A stretch of 64,000 nucleotides of DNA from Sellimonas catena (GTDB lineage: Bacteria > Bacillota > Clostridia > Lachnospirales > Lachnospiraceae). The position numbers and the translations under genes are program-made. The DNA lies in the NCBI RefSeq assembly GCF_045063725.1, contig NZ_CP173695.1; one strand, 5' to 3'. Shown one piece after another: positions 50,686 through 59,539 of this stretch. The notes under the pieces were generated by a model. It was not told where the DNA came from, ran no database searches, and saw only the letters and a list, made by a program, of their open reading frames with translations. Position 1 is the stretch's first letter, and every line of letters begins with the position of its first letter.

Positions 50686-52933
50686 ATGCTGCCTCCCCCT
50701 TTCCGTTTCCTTTTACCGCCTGTTCCAGTTCCTCCCTGGAAAGCTGGGACGAAGCAATCTGATAGTAAGCTTCACAGTTTTTCAGAAGCTCCTCATGGGT
50801 TCCAATGCCGGCGATCTCTCCTTCATCCAGAACAATAATCTGTTCCGCGTGAAGAATGGTACTGATTCTCTGAGCCACAATAATCACGGTGCTGTCCTTC
50901 GTCTTTTCTTTTAATGCCTGACGCAGAACCGTATCTGTTTTATAGTCCAGAGCTGAAAAGCTGTCGTCAAAGATAAAGATATCCGGATGTTTGGCTACAG
51001 CTCTCGCAATAGAAAGACGCTGTTTCTGTCCTCCGGAGACATTGCCGCCTCCCTGGGAAATCGGGCTGTCATAATCGTCCGGTTTCTCTTCGATAAAATC
51101 TTTCGCCTGCGCAATCTCAGCTGCTTCTTCTATGCGTTCCATCGGCATATTCTCATCACTGTATGCAATATTGGACGCGATCGTTCCTGAAAACAACATT
51201 CCTTTCTGCGGCACATATCCGAGTTTCTCCCGAAGTTCATGCTGTGTCACATTCCGGATATCCCTGCCGTCTATCCGGATCGCGCCTTCTGTCACATCGT
51301 AGAAACGTGGAATCAGATTGACCAGGGTCGACTTACCGCTTCCTGTACTTCCAATGATTGCGGTTGTTTCACCCGGTTTTGCGGTAAAATGAATATCATG
51401 AAGTACATCTTTTCCGGCTCCCGGATAACGGAAAGATACATGATCAAATTCCACAAGCCCTTTTCCTGCTTCCGGAATATGTTCCGGTTCTTCCTTATCT
51501 TTGATTGCTGTCTCGCTTGTCAGGATTTCATCGACACGTCCTGCCGCAACCGCTGCTCTTGGAAGCATAATTGAAATCATACAGATCATCAGGAAGGCCA
51601 TAATAATCTGCATCGTGTACTGGATAAATGCCATCATATCTCCAACCTGCATTTGTCCGTTGTCCACGCCGTGTGCTCCTACCCACATAATCAAAATACT
51701 GATTCCGTTCATGATCAGCATCATCGCCGGCATCATCAAGGTCATGGCACGGTTGACAAACAGGTTCGTTTTTGTCAGATCCGTATTGGCCTTGTCAAAG
51801 CGTTCTTCCTCATGTTTTTCTGTATGGAACGCGCGAATTACAGAAAGTCCTGTCAGAATTTCTCTTGTCACCAGATTGACACGGTCCACCATTTTCTGAA
51901 GGATCCGGAATTTTGGCATCACACAGAGAAATAGAAGCAGCACAACTCCAAGTATCAATACTACTCCAAGAGCGATGATCCAGGTCATGGATACATTGGT
52001 ATTAATTACCTTGTAAATACCGCCGACTGCGATAATCGGCGCATAGAGCACCATGCGAAGCATCATGACAATCACCATCTGAATCTGCTGAATATCATTG
52101 GTGCTTCTTGTAATCAGAGACGCAGTGGAAAAGTGGTCAAATTCACTGCTTGAAAATCCGACAACCTTGGTAAATACATTTCTTCTGAGATCCCGTCCGA
52201 CAGCTGCTGCCGTCCTGGAGGCCAGAAGTCCGACCGTCACACTTGCGAGCAGACCCAGAAATGCAAGTCCCAGCATCTTGGCTCCGGTAATCAGGATGTA
52301 ATTTGTCTGCATGGCATCCATATCCACCCCAAGACTGCGGTATATGTTTTCAATATAAACCGTTGCTGTCTGTTCCAGCATCGTATCCGGCATATCGGAC
52401 ACCTGCTGTTCCATCTCCCGGACCATGGATTCCCTCTGTTCCTGTGGAAGCACCCGGAGAATGTCAAACATGGATACGTCCCCCTGAACTGATCCTGCCG
52501 GCATCTGCGAAAGCATCTGCTCTTTCATCGCATCCAGTTCTTCACTGTCTGAAGAAAGCCCTTCTGCCAGAAACATCGGCTTCCCAAGAATATCGAAGAG
52601 TTCGTTCATCTGCTCTTCGTCATTGCGGACCGCGTCTTTCAGAACAACAAATTCCTCTCCTGTATCCAGATCTTCCTTTGTTCCTTCCCTGTACGCATCC
52701 TGCACCGTCCCGGCATCTTCCTGCGGGACAAGCAGAAGCAGATTTTCAAGGTCGATCTTTCCGATCTGTTCCGGAACCGTCGTATCGATTCCGCCCTGCT
52801 GAATTCCTACATTGACAATATCTGATGTATATGTCGGCAGTGACAGATCGCAGAATGCCTGGACAAACAACACTACAATAATCGCCAGAATTACCATAGC
52901 ATGCTGTTTCAGATATTTGAATAATTTTCCCAT
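50678..52933 (-). CDS. ABC exporter subunit with degenerate ATP site and external insert
   Basis: A 751-residue ABC half-exporter. Membrane helix 1 (about 11-33) is followed by an unusual insert of about 160 residues (45-208) before helix 2, acidic and helical, likely on the outside. The nucleotide-binding domain has Walker A STGSGKST and a canonical signature NVSGGQKQRLS, but Walker B reads IFIFDDS with Asp657 in place of the catalytic Glu, and the switch His is Gln688 (IVAQRIST). These are the features of the degenerate half (TM287/BmrC type). With the next gene it forms an asymmetric heterodimer. Preceded by a MarR regulator gene. Confidence 0.92.
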   Translation of the reverse strand: MGKLFKYLKQHAMVILAIIVVLFVQAFCDLSLPTYTSDIVNVGIQQGGIDTTVPEQIGKIDLENLLLLVPQEDAGTVQDAYREGTKEDLDTGEEFVVLKDAVRNDEEQMNELFDILGKPMFLAEGLSSDSEELDAMKEQMLSQMPAGSVQGDVSMFDILRVLPQEQRESMVREMEQQVSDMPDTMLEQTATVYIENIYRSLGVDMDAMQTNYILITGAKMLGLAFLGLLASVTVGLLASRTAAAVGRDLRRNVFTKVVGFSSSEFDHFSTASLITRSTNDIQQIQMVIVMMLRMVLYAPIIAVGGIYKVINTNVSMTWIIALGVVLILGVVLLLFLCVMPKFRILQKMVDRVNLVTREILTGLSVIRAFHTEKHEEERFDKANTDLTKTNLFVNRAMTLMMPAMMLIMNGISILIMWVGAHGVDNGQMQVGDMMAFIQYTMQIIMAFLMICMISIMLPRAAVAAGRVDEILTSETAIKDKEEPEHIPEAGKGLVEFDHVSFRYPGAGKDVLHDIHFTAKPGETTAIIGSTGSGKSTLVNLIPRFYDVTEGAIRIDGRDIRNVTQHELREKLGYVPQKGMLFSGTIASNIAYSDENMPMERIEEAAEIAQAKDFIEEKPDDYDSPISQGGGNVSGGQKQRLSIARAVAKHPDIFIFDDSFSALDYKTDTVLRQALKEKTKDSTVIIVAQRISTILHAEQIIVLDEGEIAGIGTHEELLKNCEAYYQIASSQLSREELEQAVKGNGKGEAAYE

Positions 52934-52954
52934 AATCGTTTCCTTCTTTCTGCC

Positions 52955-53458
52955 TTATTTTTTATCATCCAAATCAGCCATGCATTTCTTTTTGAAATCG
53001 ATGCTGCAGCTTTCAATCTCTTCTTTTGTCATCAGATTTTCTCTGATCTGAAGCAGGATTCTTCGAAAAAGCAGTTTCTCTTCCGGCAGAACATCCTGAA
53101 ACATTGCCTCATCCATTTCTTTCATCATGTCTTTGATTTTATTAATATAATGTTTGCCTTCCTCACTCAATGTGATCCACGAAACCCTCTGGTCCTGATC
53201 ATCCTGGCTGCGTATAATCAGTCCTCTTGCCTCCAGCTTTTTCAGAAGCGCCGTGATGGACGGAGGCTTCACTCCAAGCTTTTTAGCAATATCCTTCTGG
53301 GGCAGTTTCCCTTCCTTGGAAAGGATAAACAGACATCCTGCCTGCCCCGGCTTCAGATCTACATCTTTCATACACTGCATGATCCGGTAGGTCTGTGCAT
53401 GCAGGATCTGATTGAGCAGAAGAGGAACCGGTATTTCCCTTACCGATCTTTCTTCCAT
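52955..53458 (-). CDS. MarR-family transcriptional regulator
   Basis: A 167-residue winged-helix regulator. The core (about 45-115) has GQAGCLFILSKEG, LPQKDIAKKLGVKPPSITALL as recognition region and GLIIRSQDDQDQRVSWITL as wing. A Cys-containing C-terminus (ESCSIDFKKKCMADL) could be redox-active but this is a guess. It is the first gene of the three-gene exporter transcript, whose promoter carries a palindrome at the start site, so it probably represses itself and the exporter. Confidence 0.92.
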   Translation of the reverse strand: MEERSVREIPVPLLLNQILHAQTYRIMQCMKDVDLKPGQAGCLFILSKEGKLPQKDIAKKLGVKPPSITALLKKLEARGLIIRSQDDQDQRVSWITLSEEGKHYINKIKDMMKEMDEAMFQDVLPEEKLLFRRILLQIRENLMTKEEIESCSIDFKKKCMADLDDKK

Positions 53459-53478
53459 TGTTTTTCCTCCTTTAATTA

Positions 53479-53525
53479 GTTAGATGTCTAACCGATAGTT
53501 TAGTATTTTGCCTAATGTATGTCAA
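53479..53525 (-). promoter_or_regulatory. Promoter and operator of the MarR-ABC operon
   Basis: On minus, perfect TTGACA (53520-53525), 17 bases, TAAACT (53497-53502), and a palindrome GTTAGATGTCTAAC (53479-53492) at the transcription start, a typical site for MarR repression. Confidence 0.8.
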
Positions 53526-53590
53526 TATATATCTCGTTATTTCACTTTTTAGTCATAAATTTTCACAAAAATTTAATTAAACAACTAATT

Positions 53591-53622
53591 AATCCGGATG
53601 TATGGAAACATCCGGATTTTTC
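53591..53622 (+). terminator. Orphan intrinsic terminator on plus
   Basis: Eleven-base perfect stem AATCCGGATGT (53591-53601) with ACATCCGGATT (53608-53618), then TTTTCTAT... on plus. No plus-strand gene lies just before it. Confidence 0.7.
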
Positions 53623-53680
53623 TATACTGTCCTGTCTTCTTTTTCGTGTTTGTGATAAACTACTGTTGTATATAAAATGA

Positions 53681-53706
53681 AAAGACGCCTCCTTTAAGAA
53701 GCGTCT
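53681..53706 (-). terminator. Terminator of the unrecognised gene at 53714
   Basis: Stem AGACGC (53683-53688) with GCGTCT (53701-53706), inner pairs, followed on minus by TTTTCATTTT. Confidence 0.65.
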
Positions 53707-53713
53707 GCTGACT

Positions 53714-54274
53714 CTATGTATGACTATGCTGTTTCGTCTTATCAATCCAGGTGATCTTCACCTTACACCTGTCATGAATCCGGCACTGGTCCAGTGAAAG
53801 ATGAATGTCCTTCTTCTTCAGTACTTTTGAAATTCCTTCAAAAATCTGAAGAATCTGATTTTCATATTTCATTACGTTTTTGAACCGCTTATAGTATTTT
53901 CCTCCCCGGATCGCCTCCCCCGGAAGCCATGTCTTCCGGATATTGCGCGCCTGAATTTTCTTCTCACCCAGGAAGATAAACTCATTGATATTTCCCGGTC
54001 CGTCATTCAGATGATTGTCAAGACTTTCCGGTATCTTCCCCCAGATCTTTTCCGTCTCTTTTAAGATATCGAAAATCTCTTTTGTCTCTTCCCGGTTTAA
54101 TTTGAAAATTTTCATCGTCTTTATTTCATCAAAAAGCCGGTAAGCTGCAAATTTCAAGTTGCCATTCCCCCGTAATTCCAGAGAAAAGCCGCCGTCATCG
54201 CCCTCCATGCCAAAATTCGGGCTGACATGATAGCGGAATACGACAATGTCTTTATTCAAATCCTTAAACTCCAT
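53714..54274 (-). CDS. Hypothetical protein
   Basis: A 186-residue soluble protein that I do not recognise. It is basic in the C-terminal half and ends in KTKQHSHT. No signal peptide, membrane segment or known motif. It has several aromatic and charged segments, for example FRYHVSPNFGMEGDDGGF and RKTWLPGEAIRGGKYYKRF, and a Cys pair near the end (LDQCRIHDRCKVKI). It has its own extended -10 promoter and a terminator. Ribosome site AAGGGG. Composition matches its neighbours, so no sign of recent transfer. Confidence 0.7.
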   Translation of the reverse strand: MEFKDLNKDIVVFRYHVSPNFGMEGDDGGFSLELRGNGNLKFAAYRLFDEIKTMKIFKLNREETKEIFDILKETEKIWGKIPESLDNHLNDGPGNINEFIFLGEKKIQARNIRKTWLPGEAIRGGKYYKRFKNVMKYENQILQIFEGISKVLKKKDIHLSLDQCRIHDRCKVKITWIDKTKQHSHT

Positions 54275-54317
54275 AGTGACCCCTTAATACCGATTCTCTG
54301 CCTGTCCAGCATCAAAA

Positions 54318-54346
54318 ATTATAACATACTTCCTCAGGGTCTTCCA
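54318..54346 (-). promoter_or_regulatory. Promoter of the unrecognised gene
   Basis: On minus, TGGAAG (54341-54346), 17 bases, perfect TATAAT (54318-54323) with TG extension. Confidence 0.55.
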
Positions 54347-54417
54347 TGTTTTTTCCGGTATTTTCTGTGAACATCCAAAGAACTTTTCGCAGGATCTGAC
54401 AAGACAGGAGAATTTTT

Positions 54418-55029
54418 TCACTGTCTCGTTTCTTCTTCTCTATCTTCGACAAAATGTACTTCCGACTGTTCCCAGTACTTTCGGTACACCCGCTCCGTCT
54501 GTCCGTCCAGATTTATCTGATACATCCGAAAGGTTACAAGGAAATTCTTCGGCTGCCAGAGTTCCTCATAAGAATACTGATAACTCATACCGAGTTTTTC
54601 CATCACTGCTCCGCTTGCCGGATTCTTCACATCATGAGTCGCAGTCAAGTAAGGAATCCCGTCTTTTCTCACCCGCTCGATGACTGCTCTGCCGGCCTCA
54701 GTGACAATTCCCTGATTCCAGTATTCCTTTCTCAGACCGTATCCAAGGTCATGGCTTTCCTCCATGGACACACCAATATATCCGACCGGATGGTTCTCCC
54801 CTTTCAAACAGATGGCATACTGGTATCCGCTCTCCTTTTTATAACTGTCCAGATAACGCTCCTTCAGAAATGTTTCCGCCGCCGTCAAGGATGCCGCCGG
54901 AAACCACGTAAGAAACCGATTGACCTCCTCGTCTTTCAGTATCTCATACAACGCTTCCCTGTCTTCCTCGGTAAACTTCCTTAAAATAAGACGTTCTGTG
55001 ATCAGTTCCGGTGTGTTTTCTTTCTTCAT
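54418..55029 (-). CDS. GNAT-family N-acetyltransferase (RimJ/RimL-like)
   Basis: A 203-residue acetyltransferase of the Acetyltransf_3 type: TERLILRKFTEEDREALYEI at the start, VGYIGVSMEE, the acetyl-CoA loop LGYGLRKEYWNQGIVTEAGRAVIE and NPASGAVMEKLGM. These enzymes acetylate ribosomal protein N-termini, small amines or antibiotics; the target here is unknown. The start at 55029 follows AGAGGGGG; an in-frame TTG lies ten codons upstream. It follows the DUF2200 gene by 35 bases. Confidence 0.9.
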   Translation of the reverse strand: MKKENTPELITERLILRKFTEEDREALYEILKDEEVNRFLTWFPAASLTAAETFLKERYLDSYKKESGYQYAICLKGENHPVGYIGVSMEESHDLGYGLRKEYWNQGIVTEAGRAVIERVRKDGIPYLTATHDVKNPASGAVMEKLGMSYQYSYEELWQPKNFLVTFRMYQINLDGQTERVYRKYWEQSEVHFVEDREEETRQ

Positions 55030-55064
55030 CTTTTCCCCCTCTTTCTGCTTCTTATCCAATGGAA

Positions 55065-55415
55065 TTAAGCCCGAAGGATTTTCTCCATCCGTTTTCCCTT
55101 TGCAAGTTCATCAACCAGTTTGTCCAGATATCGGATCTCCTGCATTAACGGCTCCTCGATCTCCTTTACACGCACCCCACAGATCACTCCTTTGATCTTC
55201 TTCCGGTTTTCATTTAACTCCGGTGCATTCTGGAAAAACTCGCCGTATCCGATCTTCGATACCGCCATCTGATCTAGTTCCTCCTGCTTATATCCGGTAA
55301 GCCACCGGATAATCTCATCCACTTCTTCCTTTGTCCGATCCTTCCTCACTGCTTTATTAACCAAAAGCTCATAAATCTTCGCAAACTTCATCTGATATAC
55401 TTTTTCATTCTCCAA
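55065..55415 (-). CDS. DUF2200 family protein
   Basis: A 116-residue protein matching the DUF2200 family: KFAKIYELLVNKAVRKDRT, EVDEIIRWLTGY, FFQNAPELNENRKKIKGVIC and VRVKEIEEPLMQEIRYLDKL. Function not known. It is small, soluble and helical. Often a stand-alone gene; here it precedes a GNAT acetyltransferase. Confidence 0.88.
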   Translation of the reverse strand: MENEKVYQMKFAKIYELLVNKAVRKDRTKEEVDEIIRWLTGYKQEELDQMAVSKIGYGEFFQNAPELNENRKKIKGVICGVRVKEIEEPLMQEIRYLDKLVDELAKGKRMEKILRA

Positions 55416-55565
55416 TTTCCTGCACTCCTTCCCCTGTTCTGAAATGTTTGTTTTTTTACATCATATCATAGATGGCAGGTTCTTTCACCCTGAAAAAGTA
55501 TTGCGACTTTGTATGAATTATTAAATTTGCTGGAATAAACAACTGATTCAGTCTGTCAGGCAGTG

Positions 55566-55609
55566 CAAAATCCGGGCACGCAGAAAATAAACTGCTGGCC
55601 CGAATTTTG
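55566..55609 (-). terminator. Terminator of the Opp-type operon
   Basis: Stem CAAAATCCGGGC (55566-55577) with GCCCGAATTTTG (55598-55609), one mismatch; the AT-rich end of the stem substitutes for a T run. It lies 16 bases after the last ATPase gene. Confidence 0.6.
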
Positions 55610-55624
55610 TCGTTTCTCCATTTT

Positions 55625-56593
55625 CTATTTTTCTATACAATGACAGGCTGCCTTATGTCCCGGTTCCACTTCCCGGAATTCGGGTGCCTGCTTTTTACAG
55701 ATTTCCTTTGCGTACGGACACCGGCTATAAAAAGCGCAGCCCTGAAAGTCTTCCGTTCTCACCGGCTGTTCTCCTGTCAGTGCCTGAAAGTCACCTCCTT
55801 GAATATATGGATCCGGAATCGCTGCAAACAAGGTTTTCGTATATGGATGCAGCGGATTGGCAAATAATCTTTCCGTATCTGTCTCTTCTACTAAAGTTCC
55901 CAGATACATAACGCCGATCCGGTCAGAGATAAACCGAATCACACCGATATCATGAGAAATAAAGAGCAGACTCAGTCCCAGTTCTTTTTTAAGGTTCATC
56001 AGCATATTCAAAATCTGTGCCTGAATAGAAACATCCAGTGCCGAAACCGGTTCATCGCAGACAATCAGTTTCGGATGAATGATCAATGCTCCTGCAATTC
56101 CAAGGCGCTGTACCTGCCCTCCGGAAAGTTCATGCGGGAAACGGAAATAGTGTTCCTCCGAAAGTCCTACTTTTTCCAGTACTTCCAGTACCCGCTCCCT
56201 TCTCTTTGCTTTGTCCTGTTCTCCGTGAATCTGCAGAATTTCCTCCAGAATTTCTCCAATTCGCAGTCTTGGATTCAGAGCTGAAAGAGAATTCTGAAAT
56301 ACCATCTGGAGTTCTTTTCTGAGCGGACGGAATTCCCGCTCACTCATCTTACTGATATCTTTTCCCTCATAGAGAATGGATCCGCTGTCCGCTTTGGTCA
56401 GCCCAACAATCATTCTTCCTGTGGTAGATTTTCCGCATCCGGACTCTCCTACCAGTCCGTAGGTCTCCCCTTTTTCGATGGTCAATGACAGATTATCCAC
56501 TGCGCACATACGTTCTTTTTTCCCGAACCATCCGCCATTTCGCAGCGGAAAGGTCTTTTTCAGATTTTTGATCTCCAGCAAATGTTCGCTCAT
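55625..56593 (-). CDS. oppF: Oligopeptide-type ABC transporter ATPase (OppF-like)
   Basis: A 322-residue ATPase of the Opp/Dpp importer group: Walker A GESGCGKST, Q-loop QMVFQNSLSALNPR, signature LSGGQVQRLGIA, Walker B LIVCDEPVSALD and the C-terminal Cys-containing extension (FYSRCPYAKEICKKQAPEF) that in this family can hold an iron-sulfur cluster. The start overlaps the previous gene as ATGA; GGGAGG lies ten bases before. Last gene of the five-gene transcript. Confidence 0.93.
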   Translation of the reverse strand: MSEHLLEIKNLKKTFPLRNGGWFGKKERMCAVDNLSLTIEKGETYGLVGESGCGKSTTGRMIVGLTKADSGSILYEGKDISKMSEREFRPLRKELQMVFQNSLSALNPRLRIGEILEEILQIHGEQDKAKRRERVLEVLEKVGLSEEHYFRFPHELSGGQVQRLGIAGALIIHPKLIVCDEPVSALDVSIQAQILNMLMNLKKELGLSLLFISHDIGVIRFISDRIGVMYLGTLVEETDTERLFANPLHPYTKTLFAAIPDPYIQGGDFQALTGEQPVRTEDFQGCAFYSRCPYAKEICKKQAPEFREVEPGHKAACHCIEK

Positions 56594-57609
56594 GATGCTG
56601 TCACCTCCCTCTCTTTTGATCCGTCTGCATACTTCCAGCATTTTACCTTATGTCCCGGAGAAATCTCCACAAGCGGCGGCGGGCAGTTCCTGCATGTATC
56701 ATCAGCCAGACTGCATCTCGTACAGAAATGACATCCTTCCGGTATGTTGGAAAGAGACGGCACAGATCCCTGAATCATTGGAAGCTCTTTACCACGCTCT
56801 ACTCTCAGGTGCGGAATGCATGCAAGAAGTCCCTGTGTGTACGGATGGCATGGATTCTCAAAAAGCTCCTGTGTCTGTGCTTCTTCTACGACCTGTCCCA
56901 GATACATGACTTTTACACTGTGGCAGATTCTGGACACAACTCCCATATCATGCGTGATAAACAGCACTGACATTCCAAGACGCTCATTCAGGTCCCGGAT
57001 CAGATGCAGGATCTGTTCCTGAATCGTTACATCCAGCGCTGTTGTCGGCTCATCCGCTATCAGAAGTTTCGGCTCACACGCAAGGGCCATGGCAATCATA
57101 ACTCTTTGCTGCATTCCTCCGGAAAGCTCGAATGGATATTTTTTCATGCACGCTTCCGGATCCGGAATTCCGGTCATTTTCAACATCTGAATGCTCCGTT
57201 TTCCCGCCTCTTCTTTAGAAAGCTGTTTATGCAGAATCAATACTTCTGAAATCTGGTTCCCCACTGTATGAACCGGACTCAATGAATTCAGCGGATCCTG
57301 AAAAATAACGGAGATCTGGTTTCCCCGGATATCTCTCATCTGGGAAAGCGGCTTTTGCAGAAGATTCTCCCCTTCAAACAGAATTTCTCCCTCATAACGT
57401 ACTGCTGTATCATGGTCTCGCAGGCGCAGAATCGACTGCGACATCACACTCTTTCCTGATCCGGATTCCCCTACAATTCCTGTAATCTCTCCCGGATGGA
57501 TTTCCAGACTGACACCATCGACGGCAGGAAGCCATTTTTTGTGTACCGGAAAGGATACTTTCAGATCTTTTATCTCCAAAAGAGTTTCATTCTTCTTTTC
57601 TTCCATCAT
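56590..57609 (-). CDS. oppD: Oligopeptide-type ABC transporter ATPase (OppD-like)
   Basis: A 339-residue ATPase, partner of the OppF-like subunit: Walker A GESGSGKSV, VIFQDPLNSLSPVHTVG, signature LSGGMQQRVMIA, Walker B LLIADEPTTALD and the C-terminal Cys extension (FCTRCSLADDTCRNCPPPL). Overlaps its neighbours by four bases on both sides, so the four membrane/ATPase genes are translationally coupled. Confidence 0.93.
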   Translation of the reverse strand: MMEEKKNETLLEIKDLKVSFPVHKKWLPAVDGVSLEIHPGEITGIVGESGSGKSVMSQSILRLRDHDTAVRYEGEILFEGENLLQKPLSQMRDIRGNQISVIFQDPLNSLSPVHTVGNQISEVLILHKQLSKEEAGKRSIQMLKMTGIPDPEACMKKYPFELSGGMQQRVMIAMALACEPKLLIADEPTTALDVTIQEQILHLIRDLNERLGMSVLFITHDMGVVSRICHSVKVMYLGQVVEEAQTQELFENPCHPYTQGLLACIPHLRVERGKELPMIQGSVPSLSNIPEGCHFCTRCSLADDTCRNCPPPLVEISPGHKVKCWKYADGSKEREVTAS

Positions 57610-58505
57610 GCCTTTTTCTTTCCTCCTTTCACCTTCGGATCCAGATAATCACGAAGGCCGTCACCGAGAAGATTCAGGCTGAGCACGCATAAAATGACAG
57701 CCGCTCCCGGACAAATCATTGTCCATGGTGCTCTGGAAAATACCATCTTGCTGGACTCCAGCATATTTCCCCAGCTTGCCGCCGGCGCAGGGATTCCTGC
57801 TCCCAGAAAACTTAAGGACGCCTCCGAGATAATTGCCTGCGCAAAGATAAAAGATGCCTGCACGGTCAACGGAGAAATTACTCCCGGCAGAATCATTCTC
57901 CAGAGAATCCGGAAATTACTGAATCCTTGTGCCTTTGCCGCTTCCACATAAGCCTGCTCTTTAATGACAAGCGCGCTTGCCCGCACCGTTCTTGCTACGC
58001 TTGGCGTATAGACAATGGTAAGTGCCAGAATTACATTCCAGCTCGATGTTCCAAGGGCTGCAATCAACGCAATGGCCAGCAGAATACCTGGAATGGCAAT
58101 CAGCCCGTCGCAGATCCTCATCAGGATCTGATCCAGCACTTTGAAGTAGCTGGCATAAATGCCAATAATCGTTCCCAGTACACAGGAAAATATTGCAACA
58201 CATCCCCCTACCCAAAGGGAAACTCTCGCCCCGTACATCACACGAACAAAAAGATCCCGTCCGAATTCATCTGTCCCAAACAAATACCCATCTCCGGGTG
58301 GCTGCAGTCTCTTCGTCACTTCCATGGCGTTAGGGTCCGTTGAGTTAAAGATCGGGACAAGCACTGCCAGCAGCACAATCAATACAAATCCAACAAACCC
58401 GATAATCAGTGCCGGGTTTGCGAGAAGTTTTTCTTTTTTTAATGTTCTCTGCTCCCGGAAAATCGCTTCACTGGCAGCAGAGATACTTTTCCGTCGTATC
58501 AGCAT
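57606..58505 (-). CDS. oppC: Peptide-type ABC permease (OppC-like)
   Basis: A 299-residue permease of the BPD_transp_1 type with an N-terminal OppC extension: FGTDEFGRDLFVRVMYGARVSL, EAAKAQGFSNFRILWRMILPGV (EAA motif) and EASLSFLGAGIPAPAASWG. Six membrane helices. Second permease of the importer; pairs with the OppB-like protein. Confidence 0.94.
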   Translation of the reverse strand: MLIRRKSISAASEAIFREQRTLKKEKLLANPALIIGFVGFVLIVLLAVLVPIFNSTDPNAMEVTKRLQPPGDGYLFGTDEFGRDLFVRVMYGARVSLWVGGCVAIFSCVLGTIIGIYASYFKVLDQILMRICDGLIAIPGILLAIALIAALGTSSWNVILALTIVYTPSVARTVRASALVIKEQAYVEAAKAQGFSNFRILWRMILPGVISPLTVQASFIFAQAIISEASLSFLGAGIPAPAASWGNMLESSKMVFSRAPWTMICPGAAVILCVLSLNLLGDGLRDYLDPKVKGGKKKA

Positions 58506-58517
58506 TCCCTTCTCCTC

Positions 58518-59468
58518 CTACTTTCGTCCCGGCCGAAGCCTTGGGTCTGTAAAACCATACAAAATATCTACAATCAAGTTCACAATCACGTACAAAAGCG
58601 TCACAAAGAGTACCACTCCCTGAATGACAAATACGTCTCTCCGGTTGATAGAAGTCAGTGTCAGCATTCCAAGTCCCGGAATATTGAACAATGTCTCTGT
58701 CACAATCGTACCGGTAATCAAACTTCCAAATGACTGTCCCACGGCCGTAAGAATAACCGGTGCCCCATTTTTGAGCGCATATTTCATCACAACTTTCTTT
58801 TCTTTTAGCCCTTTCGCCCGTGCAGTCTGAATATAATTTTTATAAAGAGTCTCCAGAAGTGAAGATCTCGTCATTCTTGTCAGATACGCTGCCTGCACAA
58901 TACCAAGGGAAAGCGCAGGTAAAAACAGATAACGCAGGTGCTCTCCGAGACCTTCTGAAAGTGCTGCGTATCCTGCCACCGGGAACCAGTGAAGGTAAAC
59001 GCCGAAAAACAGCATGAGAAACATGCTGAGCAGAAATCCAGGAAGCGCCGATCCTAAAAGAGATGCAGTTACACAGGTAAGATCCAGTGCAGTTCCTCTT
59101 TTGTATGCTGCCAGAATTCCGAGCGGAATCGACAAAATCAGAGCAATGATCTGCGCAAACACTGCAAGGCTCAATGTCGGTACAAAATAATCTGCAATCG
59201 CGCTTGTTACTGTCTGGTGAAGGAAATAAGATTCTCCCCAATCCCCTCTCAGAACATTGGTAAACCAGTCCACATACTGAACAAGAAACGGTCTGTCAAA
59301 TCCGAGTTCCGCGTTCAATGCGTCAATTTGATCCGGTTTCGCTTCCATTCCAAGAAGCGCCGTAGCCGGGCCTCCCGGAATCATATAGACAACAAGAAAA
59401 ATCACGCAGGATACCACAAAAAGTACCGGGATCAGCGATAAAATCCGTTTTAAAATATACTTTAGCAT
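58518..59468 (-). CDS. oppB: Peptide-type ABC permease (OppB-like)
   Basis: A 316-residue permease: ILKRILSLIPVLFVVSCVIF, PGGPATALLGMEA, TARAKGLKEKKVVMKYALKN (EAA-like loop) and ETLFNIPGLGMLTLTSINRRD. Six membrane helices. It starts after a hairpin that separates it from the binding-protein gene. Confidence 0.94.
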   Translation of the reverse strand: MLKYILKRILSLIPVLFVVSCVIFLVVYMIPGGPATALLGMEAKPDQIDALNAELGFDRPFLVQYVDWFTNVLRGDWGESYFLHQTVTSAIADYFVPTLSLAVFAQIIALILSIPLGILAAYKRGTALDLTCVTASLLGSALPGFLLSMFLMLFFGVYLHWFPVAGYAALSEGLGEHLRYLFLPALSLGIVQAAYLTRMTRSSLLETLYKNYIQTARAKGLKEKKVVMKYALKNGAPVILTAVGQSFGSLITGTIVTETLFNIPGLGMLTLTSINRRDVFVIQGVVLFVTLLYVIVNLIVDILYGFTDPRLRPGRK

Positions 59469-59486
59469 GATTTGTTACTCCTTCCA

Positions 59487-59524
59487 TAAAAGAACAGCGG
59501 AGTGCACATCCGCATTCCGCTGTT
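59487..59524 (-). terminator. Intra-operon attenuating hairpin after the binding-protein gene
   Basis: Nine-base perfect outer stem AACAGCGGA (59493-59501) with TCCGCTGTT (59516-59524) and more inner pairs, followed on minus by CTTTTATGG. Its place between the binding protein and permease genes would lower downstream expression. Confidence 0.65.
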
Positions 59525-59539
59525 ATCATTGTATGGCAT

